DNA from: Streptomyces nodosus
GTDB lineage: Bacteria; Actinomycetota; Actinomycetes; Streptomycetales; Streptomycetaceae
Assembly (NCBI RefSeq): GCF_008704995.1
Contig: NZ_CP023747.1
Span: 186,001-250,000, forward strand
Reading direction: 5' to 3'
DNA length: 64,000 nucleotides
Part shown: in pieces, positions 9,002 through 16,993 of the stretch
Numbering within the stretch: the stretch's first letter is position 1
Layout: the number at the start of each line of letters is the position of its first letter
Program-made: the position numbers and the translations under genes
The notes under the pieces: generated by a model
Database searches by the model: none
Told to the model about the DNA's origin: nothing
The model's input: only the letters and a program-made list of their open reading frames with translations

Positions 9002-9828
9002 CAGAAGCCGACCGGTACGAAGCCCTCGAAGAATTCGTCGTCGCCTGGTAAAGGGCGGGCGAGGACGCTCTCGTGAGCGGCTGCTGGAGACCCACCGCGC
9101 TGGAGCGGAAGATCGTGGACGACGTCCTGAAGGTCACCATGGTGCCGGCCGTCGGTGAACCGCCTTACGACGACGAGCCGTTGTGGTGTCCCCTGACGTG
9201 TGTGACCCGGTGGGCGGCCGCATTCCGGCTGGCCGCACTCGCCGGCCGATGGGATCTTCCGCGGGACGCCGGTCCTCCCGCCGGGTACGAGAACGTCGAC
9301 CTGGAGAAGCTGATGGGCGGGCTCTACCCGTTCCCGGTGGCGGGAACGCTCATCCAGTCCCTCAACGACAACGACTACGGCCTGTGGTCCACCGTGCTGC
9401 CCGGCCAGATTCCGGACTCCGACGGCCCGCAGACCGGCCAGTTCTTCGGCGGCGAGCCCTACGCCTTCCGCTTCTCCACCCCCAGCGGATCGGCCGTCAC
9501 CGACGTGAGGGTCGGCGACGGCCTGGTGGAGCGCTCGGTGCGGGCCGTCTCGTCCGCGACGGAGACGATGCCGCTGATCCTCAAGGAGTCCGACCGGGTG
9601 GTCTTCTCCAACGGCACCATCGTGCCGTTGGGCGGCTCGGCCTCCGCCACCGCGACCGGCGTCGACCTGCACCGCGGCCCCGGCGTCGTACACATCCGCT
9701 GGGGCGAGCCCCATCCCGCCACCATCGCGGCGGCCTCGATCAAATACCTGGGCGGCACCCGAAGGATGCACATCCTGAAGGTCCCCCACGCCGGCACGAT
9801 CGACGTGACCGTCCGACTCGCCTACTGA
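8998..9828 (+). pseudogene. Hypothetical protein gene interrupted by an in-frame TAA
   Basis: ATG 8998 has AGGAGCAAC upstream and reads MTEADRYEALEEFVVAW, then TAA (9049-9051). The same frame continues for another 258 codons (RAGEDALVSGCWRPTALERK to VTVRLAY). One nonsense mutation at codon 18 therefore splits the gene. Re-initiation at GTG 9073 would give 251 residues. I do not recognise the family. It contains a segment rich in small residues and ends with a probable beta-rich region. Confidence 0.6.
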
Positions 9829-10033
9829 CAACCGGTCTCTCGGCACTCCGCGACCTTGAGGAACACTTGGTCCTGGTGAGTGCGTTTGGTAGGTCGCGGC
9901 AGGTCAGAGGTTCAGTGGCCATGCGTGTGAGCGTGTCAGGATCCGCTCGTGGATGACGATGTGTTGAGAAGGCCGTCGCGGATGACCTATCTGGGACGGG
10001 TCGCGCACGGCGGCCCATCCCAGGTAGCTCTCG

Positions 10034-10969
10034 TCAGAGGGTGGTGGCGGCTTCCGTCGCCGCCGACCGGCCTTCGCGCAGCCGGAACTCCTGCCCCGCC
10101 AGCTCCTCGTACAGTCGCATGGGGCTCATCTCGCCGGCTAGCTCCCCGTGTTGGGACTTGGAGCGTCGGTAGATCTGCTCGACGAGCGCCGACAGTTCGG
10201 TGGAGACGCCGAGGTCGCGGCCGAGGTCGACGGCGAGCCCCAGGTCCTTGCAGGCGAGCGCCATGGCGAACGAGTCGTCGTAGTCACCGTCGTCGAGGAC
10301 ACACAGGATGTCGTGCTCCAAGAAGTTGGACGCGGCGGGGCTGGCGAGCAGTGCGTCGCGCAGCATCCCGAGGTCGACACCCGCCTTCACCCCCATGGCG
10401 AGCACCTCGGACGACGCCGTCAGGTGGCTGAACCAGAGCAGGTTGATCATGAGTTTGACGGTGTAGCCCGCGCCCAACGGGCCTACGTGCAGGATGCGTT
10501 CGGCGTCTCCCATGACCCGCAGCACAGGCAGGGCGGTGCGGAAGTCGTCGTCGCTGCCGCCGGCGAAGATCTGCAGCGTGCCGGCCTCGGCGCCACGCGC
10601 CATGCCGCTCACCGGGGCGTCGAGGCGGCGCACCCCGCGCCGGTCGAGTACTTCGGCGGCGACCCGGTCGGCGGCGGCCGGAGTGGACGTCGACATATCG
10701 ATCCACAGGGCGCCGGGGGGCAGAGCCTCCGCGCCGCCGCCGCGCAGCAGCACGTCCTCGACGGTGCGCGGGTTCGGCAGCATCGTCACGAGGACCTCGG
10801 CGTCACTCGCGCACTGCGCGGGGGTCTCGGCCCAGACGGCGCCGAGCGTGACATGCTCGGCCGCGGCCTCCGGGCGGGAGTCGTGCACGGTCACCTGGTG
10901 CCCGGCCTGAATCAGATGACGGGCCATGTGGCGGCCCATGTTGCCCAGGCCGATGAAACCGATCCTCAT
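10034..10969 (-). CDS. NAD(P)-dependent oxidoreductase, 3-hydroxyisobutyrate dehydrogenase family
   Basis: 311 residues starting MRIGFIGLGNMGRHMARHL, the Rossmann GxGxxG motif. The substrate-binding LDAPVSGMARGAEAG and the catalytic Lys region GAGYTVKLMINLL are both visible. Family members oxidise beta-hydroxy acids or reduce succinic semialdehyde and tartronate semialdehyde. The start has GAGGACC upstream. It follows the Fae-like gene by 58 bp on the same strand and lies divergent from the IclR gene. Confidence 0.88.
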   Translation of the reverse strand: MRIGFIGLGNMGRHMARHLIQAGHQVTVHDSRPEAAAEHVTLGAVWAETPAQCASDAEVLVTMLPNPRTVEDVLLRGGGAEALPPGALWIDMSTSTPAAADRVAAEVLDRRGVRRLDAPVSGMARGAEAGTLQIFAGGSDDDFRTALPVLRVMGDAERILHVGPLGAGYTVKLMINLLWFSHLTASSEVLAMGVKAGVDLGMLRDALLASPAASNFLEHDILCVLDDGDYDDSFAMALACKDLGLAVDLGRDLGVSTELSALVEQIYRRSKSQHGELAGEMSPMRLYEELAGQEFRLREGRSAATEAATTL

Positions 10970-11027
10970 GGTGGTCCTCGCTGCAACTGTGTAAGTGGTA
11001 CGCATGGAAAGGGAGTTGGGGGATGGT

Positions 11028-11597
11028 TCAGGCCTGCGGTGTCGAGGCGGCGAGCTGCTCGTCGGACGGGGTGTAGAAGGGGTTCGTGACACCCTGCTTC
11101 GCCGCCTCGAGGACGTCGTCGGCCGTCGGTTTGCCCTCGACGGCGGCGCGCAGCGCCTGGTATGCGGCGGTCCGTTGATTACGGAAGGACTCGTCGAGGT
11201 CGTGCACCGCGGGGTTGACCCACACCGCGGCGATGATCAGTAGGTCGTCCGTGTCCTCCGCGGGGATCACCCCGTCGGCCACCGCATCGGCGACACCCTG
11301 CGCGAGCCCGGCCTGGGCCGAGCCCCAGGTGGCTCGCTCGTGCAACTCTCCATCGACAGGGGCCTTGTTGACGAACAAGGTGAGCGGCTTCACCGGCACG
11401 GACGGGCGCATCACCGCCATGAACGGGACGTGGCCCGCGCTGGGAGTGGCGAGTGCTGTCGCCCACGCGGTCTCGACCGGGCCGCCCTTGCGGCCGAGGA
11501 CGACATTGGTGTGCGCGGCGTTCGCGCCGTCACCGACGAAGGACTCGCCGATGAGGGTGCTCACGGCACAAGGTGCAGAAGGGGCAGTAGAGGGCAT
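11028..11597 (-). CDS. Formaldehyde-activating enzyme (Fae) family protein
   Basis: 189 residues matching the Fae fold: LIGESFVGDGANAAHTNVVL carries the family IGE.xVGDG signature and the His (residue 29) that serves as the catalytic acid in methylotroph Fae. SAGHVPFMAVMRPSVPVKPL and WGSAQAGLAQGVADAVADG follow in the expected order. Methylotroph Fae condenses formaldehyde with tetrahydromethanopterin. Streptomycetes are not known to make that cofactor, so the substrate is probably different. It forms an operon with the dehydrogenase downstream and is divergent from iclR. Confidence 0.85.
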   Translation of the reverse strand: MPSTAPSAPCAVSTLIGESFVGDGANAAHTNVVLGRKGGPVETAWATALATPSAGHVPFMAVMRPSVPVKPLTLFVNKAPVDGELHERATWGSAQAGLAQGVADAVADGVIPAEDTDDLLIIAAVWVNPAVHDLDESFRNQRTAAYQALRAAVEGKPTADDVLEAAKQGVTNPFYTPSDEQLAASTPQA

Positions 11598-11857
11598 GGA
11601 GATACTCCCGTGCGAGGGCTGGGGTGGACCAGACGTGGGTGGGAAGACGGCACGCGCGTTAGCGTGAAGGTGAAGGTGAAAGCGCAGGTGGGTGGGAGTC
11701 CAACAGCCTTATGTGATTCGGGCGTTGATGGGCGTGATGGATCCGTTCCCGGTGGCCGGCAGCGGGGCCGAGTTCCCGTCCGGCTGCGTCGGCTTGTCCC
11801 GGAACCTAAGGTGCCCGTCCCGGGGCGGGCAAGTCCGTCCCCGGAATCGAAACCGGT

Positions 11858-11874
11858 GTTGCTCTGCGCGCAAC
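11858..11874. promoter_or_regulatory. Palindromic operator upstream of iclR (site 1)
   Basis: GTTGC TCTGCGC GCAAC, a perfect 5-bp inverted repeat with a 7-bp centre, lies 33 bp before the regulator start and inside the divergent Fae/IclR intergenic region. The same 17-bp site, with two changes, precedes the aldehyde dehydrogenase gene. It is probably the IclR binding site. Confidence 0.6.
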
Positions 11875-11906
11875 CGCATTCCTGACCAGGTGATTCTTCC
11901 GTAGTC

Positions 11907-12713
11907 ATGGTGCGACGCGCTTACGATGCGGACGTGAACACCTCCGAAGACGCCCCGGTCGCCCGCACTCAGGGCCACGGTCTGCGCCGGGACATAGCCC
12001 TGCTCGAAGCCCTGGGCTCGCCCGAGGCACACCACTTTGGCGGCCTCGGCGTGAATCGCATTGCCCAGCTGGTGGGGCGGGAGAAGAGCCAGGTCTCCCG
12101 CGCGCTGAAGGCACTCGCGCAGGAGGGCCTGGTGGAGCGCGACCCCGACACGCTCGAGTATCGGCTGGGCTGGCGGCTGTTCTCGCTGGTCGCACGGACC
12201 TCGGAGAGTCGGCTCGTGCGCGTGGCGGGCGCCGTGATGCACCGGCTGTCCGTGGACCTGGAGGAGACCAGTCACCTGTGCGTTCTGCACGACCAGGAGG
12301 TGCGCACCCTGCTGTCGGTCTCAGGGCATTCCTACCGGCTGCGCGAGTGGGAGGGGCGCGGGGTGCCCGCATGGACCAGTTCGGCCGGGCCTGTGCTGCT
12401 GCAAGGGGCGACCCCCGACGAGTTGTACGTCCGCTTCGGTGCGACCGACGAGGTGTCCGTGCCCGCGCTGTGGGCCCGGGTCCGCCAGGCTCAGGTCGAG
12501 GGATTCGCACGGGAGATCGAGGAGTTCGAGCCGGGCCTGGTGGGCGTCTCCGCGCCGGTGCACGATTTCCGCGGCCGGGTGATCGCCGCATTGAACGTGA
12601 CCGCCCCCGCCGACCGTTTCGAAACCCGCCTCGACCACGCGGGACGTACCACCGCGCAGGCCGCGGCGACGATCTCCGCCCAGCTCGGGTGGGACCCGGG
12701 CGGCTCTCGGTAG
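11907..12713 (+). CDS. IclR-family transcriptional regulator
   Basis: 268 residues with an N-terminal winged helix (LGVNRIAQLVGREKSQVSRA, about residues 48-75) and a C-terminal GAF-like effector domain (AWTSSAGPVLLQGATPDEL, GVSAPVHDFRGRVIAALNV). The recognition helix GREKSQVSRALKAL is clear. GTG 11934 is an alternative start. It lies between the Fae-like/dehydrogenase operon and the aldehyde dehydrogenase gene, and matching palindromes upstream of each suggest it controls both and itself. Confidence 0.9.
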   Translation: MVRRAYDADVNTSEDAPVARTQGHGLRRDIALLEALGSPEAHHFGGLGVNRIAQLVGREKSQVSRALKALAQEGLVERDPDTLEYRLGWRLFSLVARTSESRLVRVAGAVMHRLSVDLEETSHLCVLHDQEVRTLLSVSGHSYRLREWEGRGVPAWTSSAGPVLLQGATPDELYVRFGATDEVSVPALWARVRQAQVEGFAREIEEFEPGLVGVSAPVHDFRGRVIAALNVTAPADRFETRLDHAGRTTAQAAATISAQLGWDPGGSR

Positions 12714-12734
12714 CCCGCGACAGGCCCGGCCGGG

Positions 12735-12751
12735 GTTGCCCTGAGCGCAAC
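12735..12751. promoter_or_regulatory. Palindromic operator upstream of the aldehyde dehydrogenase gene (site 2)
   Basis: GTTGC CCTGAGC GCAAC matches site 1 at 15 of 17 positions. A further half-site, TTGTTGCGATCG, follows immediately. The site lies between the iclR stop and the dehydrogenase start. Confidence 0.6.
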
Positions 12752-13002
12752 CCTTGTTGCGATCGCCTTTCGCGTCTTGTTCAGGCGCGTGAACGACTCG
12801 TACATTCCTCGCGTCCCGGCCCTGACGCGGCGCCAGAGACGCCAGAGAAGCCGCGCATCGATCCGCCGGGACCGGTTCCGCTTTTTTGGCGCACCCGTTC
12901 CCGTGCCCGTCCTTCGCCGGCCCACCCCCCGCCGGTCCTCGTCCCTCATCTGACGCCGCAGGCTGCCCGAATGCGTCCGCGGCACGGCTGAAAGAGCTTC
13001 TC

Positions 13003-14496
13003 GTGGTCAACGACAACACACTTGCCGTCTCTGTCGGCACCATTGCCAAATCCCCCTACGGAGAAGGTGACTTGTTGATCGGCGGCCAGTGGCGCCCGGC
13101 CGCCGACGGCCGTACGTACCCGGTGCACGACCCGGCCACCGGGCAGGTCGTGCGCGAGGTCGGCGCAGCCGGTGAACAGGACGCCCGGGACGCGGTCGAC
13201 GCCGCACAGGCCGTGGCCGACGCCTGGCATCGCACCGCTCCGCGGGCCCGCGCCGATGTGCTGATGCGCGCCTTCGCGCTGATGCACCAGCACCAGGACG
13301 CCCTCGCTCGCCTCATCACCCTGGAGAACGGCAAGGCCTACCGTGACGCCGCCGCCGAAGTGGCTTACGCCGCCGAGTTCTTCCGCTGGTTCGCCGAGGA
13401 GGCCGTGCGCATCGGCTCATCCTTCGGACAGGCACCGGCGGGCGGCTACCGGCACGTCGTGATCAAGCAACCGGTCGGTGTGACCGCCTTCGTCACGCCG
13501 TGGAACTTCCCCGCGGCGATGGCCACGCGCAAGATCGCCCCTGCGCTCGCGGCCGGCTGCCCGGTCCTCCTCAAGCCCGCCCCCGAGACCCCGCTCACCG
13601 CGCTCGCCGTCGCCGCCCTCCTCCACGAGGCGGGCCTGCCGGCCGGCCTGCTCAACGTCCTGCCGACGGACCGCGCCCCCGAAACCGTGGCCCCCTGGCT
13701 GACCGACGAGCGGGTCCGCAAGTTCTCCTTCACCGGCTCCACCGCCACCGGTCGCGCTCTGCTCGCGCAGGCCGCCGGCAACGTCGTCAACGTGACCATG
13801 GAACTCGGCGGCAACGCGCCCTTCGTCGTCCTCGACGATGCCGACATCGACGCCGCCGTACGCGGAGCCATGGATGCCAAGATGCGCGGAGGTGGTGAGG
13901 TGTGCATCGCCGCCAACCGGTTCTACGTCCATGAGTCCGTCGCCGCAGAGTTCACCGAGAAGTTCGGCGCCGCGATGCGAGCCGTCAAAGCGGGCCCCGG
14001 TCTGGCCGAGGGTGTCACGCTCGGACCGATGATCAACCCGGCGGCCGTCGAGAAGATCTCCGCGCTCGTCGCCGACGCCGTCACCAAGGGCGCGAGGGTC
14101 ACCGCTCAGGGCGAGATCCCGCAAGGCGGCGGCTGGTACTACCCGGCCACCGTCCTCACCGACGTCCCGGCCGACGCCGAGATGCTGCACACCGAGGTCT
14201 TCGGCCCGGTGGCGCCCCTCGTCACGTTCACCGACGAGAACGAGATGGTTGCCGCCGCCAACGCCACGGCGTACGGCCTCGCCTCGTACGTCTTCACCCG
14301 CGACCTGACCCGCGGCCTGCGCCTCGCCGAACGCCTGGAGGCGGGCATGGTCGGCCTCAACCGCGGTCTGATCTCCGACCCGGCGGCCCCGTTCGGCGGC
14401 GTCAAGCAGTCCGGCATCGGGCGTGAGGGCGGCCGCGAGGGCATCGAGGCGTTCCTGGAAACCAAGTACGTCGCCCTGGAGTGGCCCGCAGTCTGA
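13003..14496 (+). CDS. NAD(P)-dependent aldehyde dehydrogenase, succinate-semialdehyde dehydrogenase-like
   Basis: About 497 residues of the aldehyde dehydrogenase superfamily. PWNFPAAMATRKIAPALAAG is the cofactor-binding region, FTGSTATGRALL the Gly motif, VTMELGGNAPFVV holds the general-base Glu, and the catalytic Cys lies in RGGGEVCIAANRFYV. The GabD-like sequence favours semialdehyde substrates. The frame is open upstream to 12886, but GTG 13003 is better placed. The MFS gene follows after 75 bp. Confidence 0.88.
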   Translation: MVNDNTLAVSVGTIAKSPYGEGDLLIGGQWRPAADGRTYPVHDPATGQVVREVGAAGEQDARDAVDAAQAVADAWHRTAPRARADVLMRAFALMHQHQDALARLITLENGKAYRDAAAEVAYAAEFFRWFAEEAVRIGSSFGQAPAGGYRHVVIKQPVGVTAFVTPWNFPAAMATRKIAPALAAGCPVLLKPAPETPLTALAVAALLHEAGLPAGLLNVLPTDRAPETVAPWLTDERVRKFSFTGSTATGRALLAQAAGNVVNVTMELGGNAPFVVLDDADIDAAVRGAMDAKMRGGGEVCIAANRFYVHESVAAEFTEKFGAAMRAVKAGPGLAEGVTLGPMINPAAVEKISALVADAVTKGARVTAQGEIPQGGGWYYPATVLTDVPADAEMLHTEVFGPVAPLVTFTDENEMVAAANATAYGLASYVFTRDLTRGLRLAERLEAGMVGLNRGLISDPAAPFGGVKQSGIGREGGREGIEAFLETKYVALEWPAV

Positions 14497-14571
14497 CCCG
14501 TGGGCCCCGCCAGGCCCGACGTCCCTGTCTGCCCCCGACCCTGTCCTGCCCCGCCCCCGGAAGGAACCCCC

Positions 14572-15912
14572 ATGGCAATGACGCCAGTCACCGACGGTCC
14601 CGACGCGTCGCCCCAGGCGACCGCCGCCCGAGAGCGGGCCAGGCTGCACTTGCGGCTGAAAGCGGCGACCCAGATCGGTCAGGGCCTGGACGGGTACGTC
14701 ATCGGCGGCATCGGCGTGGCGATGAGCGCGCTCACCGCCGACCTCGGCCTGAGTACGCTCGAGCAGGGGCTGGTCGGGGCGTCACCGCTGATCGGCATCT
14801 TCTTCGGCGGCCCGTTCTTCGGCTGGTGCGCGGACCGCTTCGGCCGCCGCCCGGTGTTCATGGTCGACATGCTGATCTTCCTCGTCGTCTCCATCCTGCA
14901 GTTCTTCGTCGCCGACGGCGCCCAACTCTTTGTGATCCGCCTGGTCATGGGCCTCGCGATCGGAGGTGAATACGCGGTCGGAGCGCCCCTGCTGTCCGAG
15001 TACGCCCCCAGCAAGGGCCGCGGCCGACTGCTGTCCACCCTGGAGATCAGCTGGTATGCGGGGTATGCCCTGGCCACCGTCGTCGGCGCCGTGTTCGCCT
15101 CCGTCGACGGCGGCTGGCGCTGGTCCCTGTCCAGCGGCGCCGTGCTCGCCCTCGTGTGCATCCTGCTCCGCGGCGGCGTCCCCGAGTCGGCCCGCTGGCT
15201 GCTCAGCAGGGGACGTACCAACGAGGCACAGGTACTCATAGACCGGTACGGGATCGAGGTCGACGCCGACGCCGAACTGGCCGACGGCGTCGCGAAGCCC
15301 GGATTCCGCGCCCTGTTCAGTCGCGCACACCTGCGGGCCACCGTCTTCGCCAGCGTCTTCTGGGCCGCGCTCGTCCTGCCGTACTTCGCGATCGGTTCCT
15401 TCTGGGGCGAGGTCTTCGAAGCCCTGCGCATGGGCGACAACGCGGTCGCCGCGCTCCTGCTGTACTCGTTCACGGCCGTCGCCGGAGTGAGCCTGGGCTG
15501 TCTGGTCGTCGACCGGATCGGTCGCCGCAAGCTGCTGATCCCGCCGTTCTGGATCACTGCCGCCGCGCTCGCCCTGGTCGCGCTGTTCCCCGACGTGACG
15601 CCGGTCGTGGTGGGCGGCTTCCTGTTCTTCATCTTCCTCAACGCCGCTTCCAGCGCCCTGACCGCCGTCTACCCCCTGGAGGTCTTCCCGACCTCGCTAC
15701 GCACCACCGGCGTCGGCTTCGCCGCCGCGATGAGCCGTGTCGGCGCGGCCATCGGTACCTTCCTGCTGCCGATGGGCCTCGAGCACTTCGGCGCGAGCTT
15801 CGTGCTCCTGCTCGGCGCCGGCGTCCTCGCGATCGGCGGCGTGGTCTCGCACTTCCTCGCACCGGAGACCACCGATATGGACCTTGCGCATTCCGCACGC
15901 ACGGTCCACTGA
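14572..15912 (+). CDS. MFS transporter, sugar/aromatic-acid-type
   Basis: 446 residues with 12 hydrophobic segments. The inter-helix motifs GWCADRFGRRPVF (loop 2-3), GGEYAVGAPLLSEYAPSKGRG (after helix 4) and VDRIGRRKLL (loop 8-9) match the metabolite:H+ symporter/SP group. AAGGAA lies 5 bp upstream of ATG 14572. The gene follows the dehydrogenase, so it probably imports that pathway's substrate. Confidence 0.86.
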   Translation: MAMTPVTDGPDASPQATAARERARLHLRLKAATQIGQGLDGYVIGGIGVAMSALTADLGLSTLEQGLVGASPLIGIFFGGPFFGWCADRFGRRPVFMVDMLIFLVVSILQFFVADGAQLFVIRLVMGLAIGGEYAVGAPLLSEYAPSKGRGRLLSTLEISWYAGYALATVVGAVFASVDGGWRWSLSSGAVLALVCILLRGGVPESARWLLSRGRTNEAQVLIDRYGIEVDADAELADGVAKPGFRALFSRAHLRATVFASVFWAALVLPYFAIGSFWGEVFEALRMGDNAVAALLLYSFTAVAGVSLGCLVVDRIGRRKLLIPPFWITAAALALVALFPDVTPVVVGGFLFFIFLNAASSALTAVYPLEVFPTSLRTTGVGFAAAMSRVGAAIGTFLLPMGLEHFGASFVLLLGAGVLAIGGVVSHFLAPETTDMDLAHSARTVH

Positions 15913-15922
15913 CACCCGCCGT

Positions 15923-15955
15923 AGGCTGTGCGGAACAATCTGTACCGCACAGCCT
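15923..15955 (+). terminator. Perfect 11-bp hairpin between the MFS gene and glpP
   Basis: AGGCTGTGCGG (15923-15933) and CCGCACAGCCT (15945-15955) pair perfectly around an 11-base loop, directly after the MFS stop and 23 bp before the TTG of the antiterminator gene. It could be a terminator or a palindromic operator. There is no U tract. Confidence 0.55.
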
Positions 15956-15978
15956 CATGCCGTTCCTGGAGGTCCCCT

Positions 15979-16557
15979 TTGGCTCCTTTGGACACCCCGT
16001 CCCTGCCCGCGCTCCTGGAGGAGCACCCGGTCGCCGCCAGCGTGAAGAACGAGGCGGACCTTCAGGCCGTGCTGCGCGCGGACTGCAAGATTGTCTTCCT
16101 GCTGTACGGCACCGTCCTCGACCTGCCGGCGGTTGTGCACAGGCTGAAGGACGCAGGGCGGATCGTCCTGGTCAACGTCGATCTGCTGGAGGGGTTCGCC
16201 GGCAAGGAGATAGTCGTCCGTTACATCAAGGAGCGCACCGATGCCGACGGCATCCTCAGCTCCAAGGCGTTCATGGTGCGCGCCGCCCGCGAGCTGGGGC
16301 TCTTCGCGGTGCACCGGTTCTTCCTCATCGACTCGATGTCGTACCGCAATCTGGCCCCGCAGGTCAGGCAGTCGAAAGCGGACTGTGTCGAGATCCTGCC
16401 GGGCTGCATGCCCCGGGTGATCTCGTGGGTGGTCGCCGACATCGACGTACCACTGATCGCCGGGGGCCTGGTCTGCGACCGCGACGACGTGTTCGCCGCG
16501 CTGAAGGCGGGTGCGAGCGCCATCGCCTCGTCGAACCATGACGTGTGGGCCATGTAA
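15979..16557 (+). CDS. glpP: GlpP-type glycerol-3-phosphate-responsive antiterminator
   Basis: 192 residues of the GlpP family. IVFLLYGTVLDLPAVVHRLK, GRIVLVNVDLLEGFAG and DADGILSSKAFMVRAARELG follow the TIM-barrel family pattern, as do VEILPGCMPRVISWV and AGGLVCDRDDVFAALKAGA. In Bacillus, GlpP binds glycerol 3-phosphate and the leader RNA of glp genes and prevents termination. TTG 15979 is chosen because GGAGG sits 6 bp upstream and similarity begins there. A promoter and a leader terminator follow directly, so the likely target is the next operon. Confidence 0.85.
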   Translation: MAPLDTPSLPALLEEHPVAASVKNEADLQAVLRADCKIVFLLYGTVLDLPAVVHRLKDAGRIVLVNVDLLEGFAGKEIVVRYIKERTDADGILSSKAFMVRAARELGLFAVHRFFLIDSMSYRNLAPQVRQSKADCVEILPGCMPRVISWVVADIDVPLIAGGLVCDRDDVFAALKAGASAIASSNHDVWAM

Positions 16558-16565
16558 ACCCGGTA

Positions 16566-16595
16566 TTGACAGTCGTGATCTTCCGGGCCTACTTT
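16566..16595 (+). promoter_or_regulatory. HrdB-type promoter of the SDR/oxidase/kinase operon
   Basis: TTGACA (16566-16571) is followed after 18 bp by TACTTT (16590-16595), placing the transcript start near 16602. It lies just after the antiterminator stop and upstream of a structured leader. Confidence 0.55.
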
Positions 16596-16643
16596 TGCTG
16601 AGCGGCGCGATGGTGACCGCACTCGATGGACAACCACATATCG

Positions 16644-16681
16644 GCCCGCGGGAGATGAGTGCTGCGCTCATATTCCCGGGC
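16644..16681 (+). promoter_or_regulatory. Upstream hairpin in the leader RNA
   Basis: ATGAG (16655-16659) pairs with CTCAT (16667-16671), and the outer GCCCG/CGGGC bases extend the stem with a small bulge. It precedes the terminator and is a candidate recognition or antiterminator structure for the GlpP-type protein. Confidence 0.4.
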
Positions 16682-16695
16682 AGTTACTAGAGACC

Positions 16696-16745
16696 AGAGA
16701 ACAGTAACCTTCCGAATTTTCACGGAAGTTTGCTGTTCTTTTTTT
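16696..16745 (+). terminator. Rho-independent leader terminator (likely antitermination target)
   Basis: AGAACAG (16698-16704) pairs with CTGTTCT (16733-16739), and CTTCCG (16709-16714) with CGGAAG (16723-16728); the bases between also largely pair. The stem is about 17 bp with an 8-base loop, followed directly by seven T. Such a low-GC, U-tract terminator is unusual in this genome and lies about 250 bp before the first gene of the operon. Confidence 0.8.
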
Positions 16746-16800
16746 GCGCATCAATGTCCACTTTGCACGGATCGCCCGTTGCTCTACGAGGAGGTGGCAG

Positions 16801-16993
16801 GTGACCAAAAACCCGCAATGTTCGCCTTCCTGTCATGGCGTTGATCGGCTCGGTCCTCGCCATGCTCACCATCCGCGCCCGGGAGCGGGAACGGGAGTTC
16901 CGCAAGCCCGCCGCCGAGACCGTGCCCGCGCCGGCCGCCGCCCGACCTCGCTGCCGTACATCGTCGTACACGCAAGGAAAGAGTCCGCTCCCC
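16801..16993 (+). pseudogene. Possible decayed short membrane-protein gene
   Basis: GTG 16801, behind GAGGAGGTGGCAG, has an excellent ribosome binding site but its frame is not coding-like. After frame changes the DNA reads MFAFLSW and then LIGSVLAMLTIRARERERE, a membrane helix followed by a charged tail, running to the SDR gene. It looks like a single-span protein broken by one or two indels, or a sequencing error. Confidence 0.3.
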
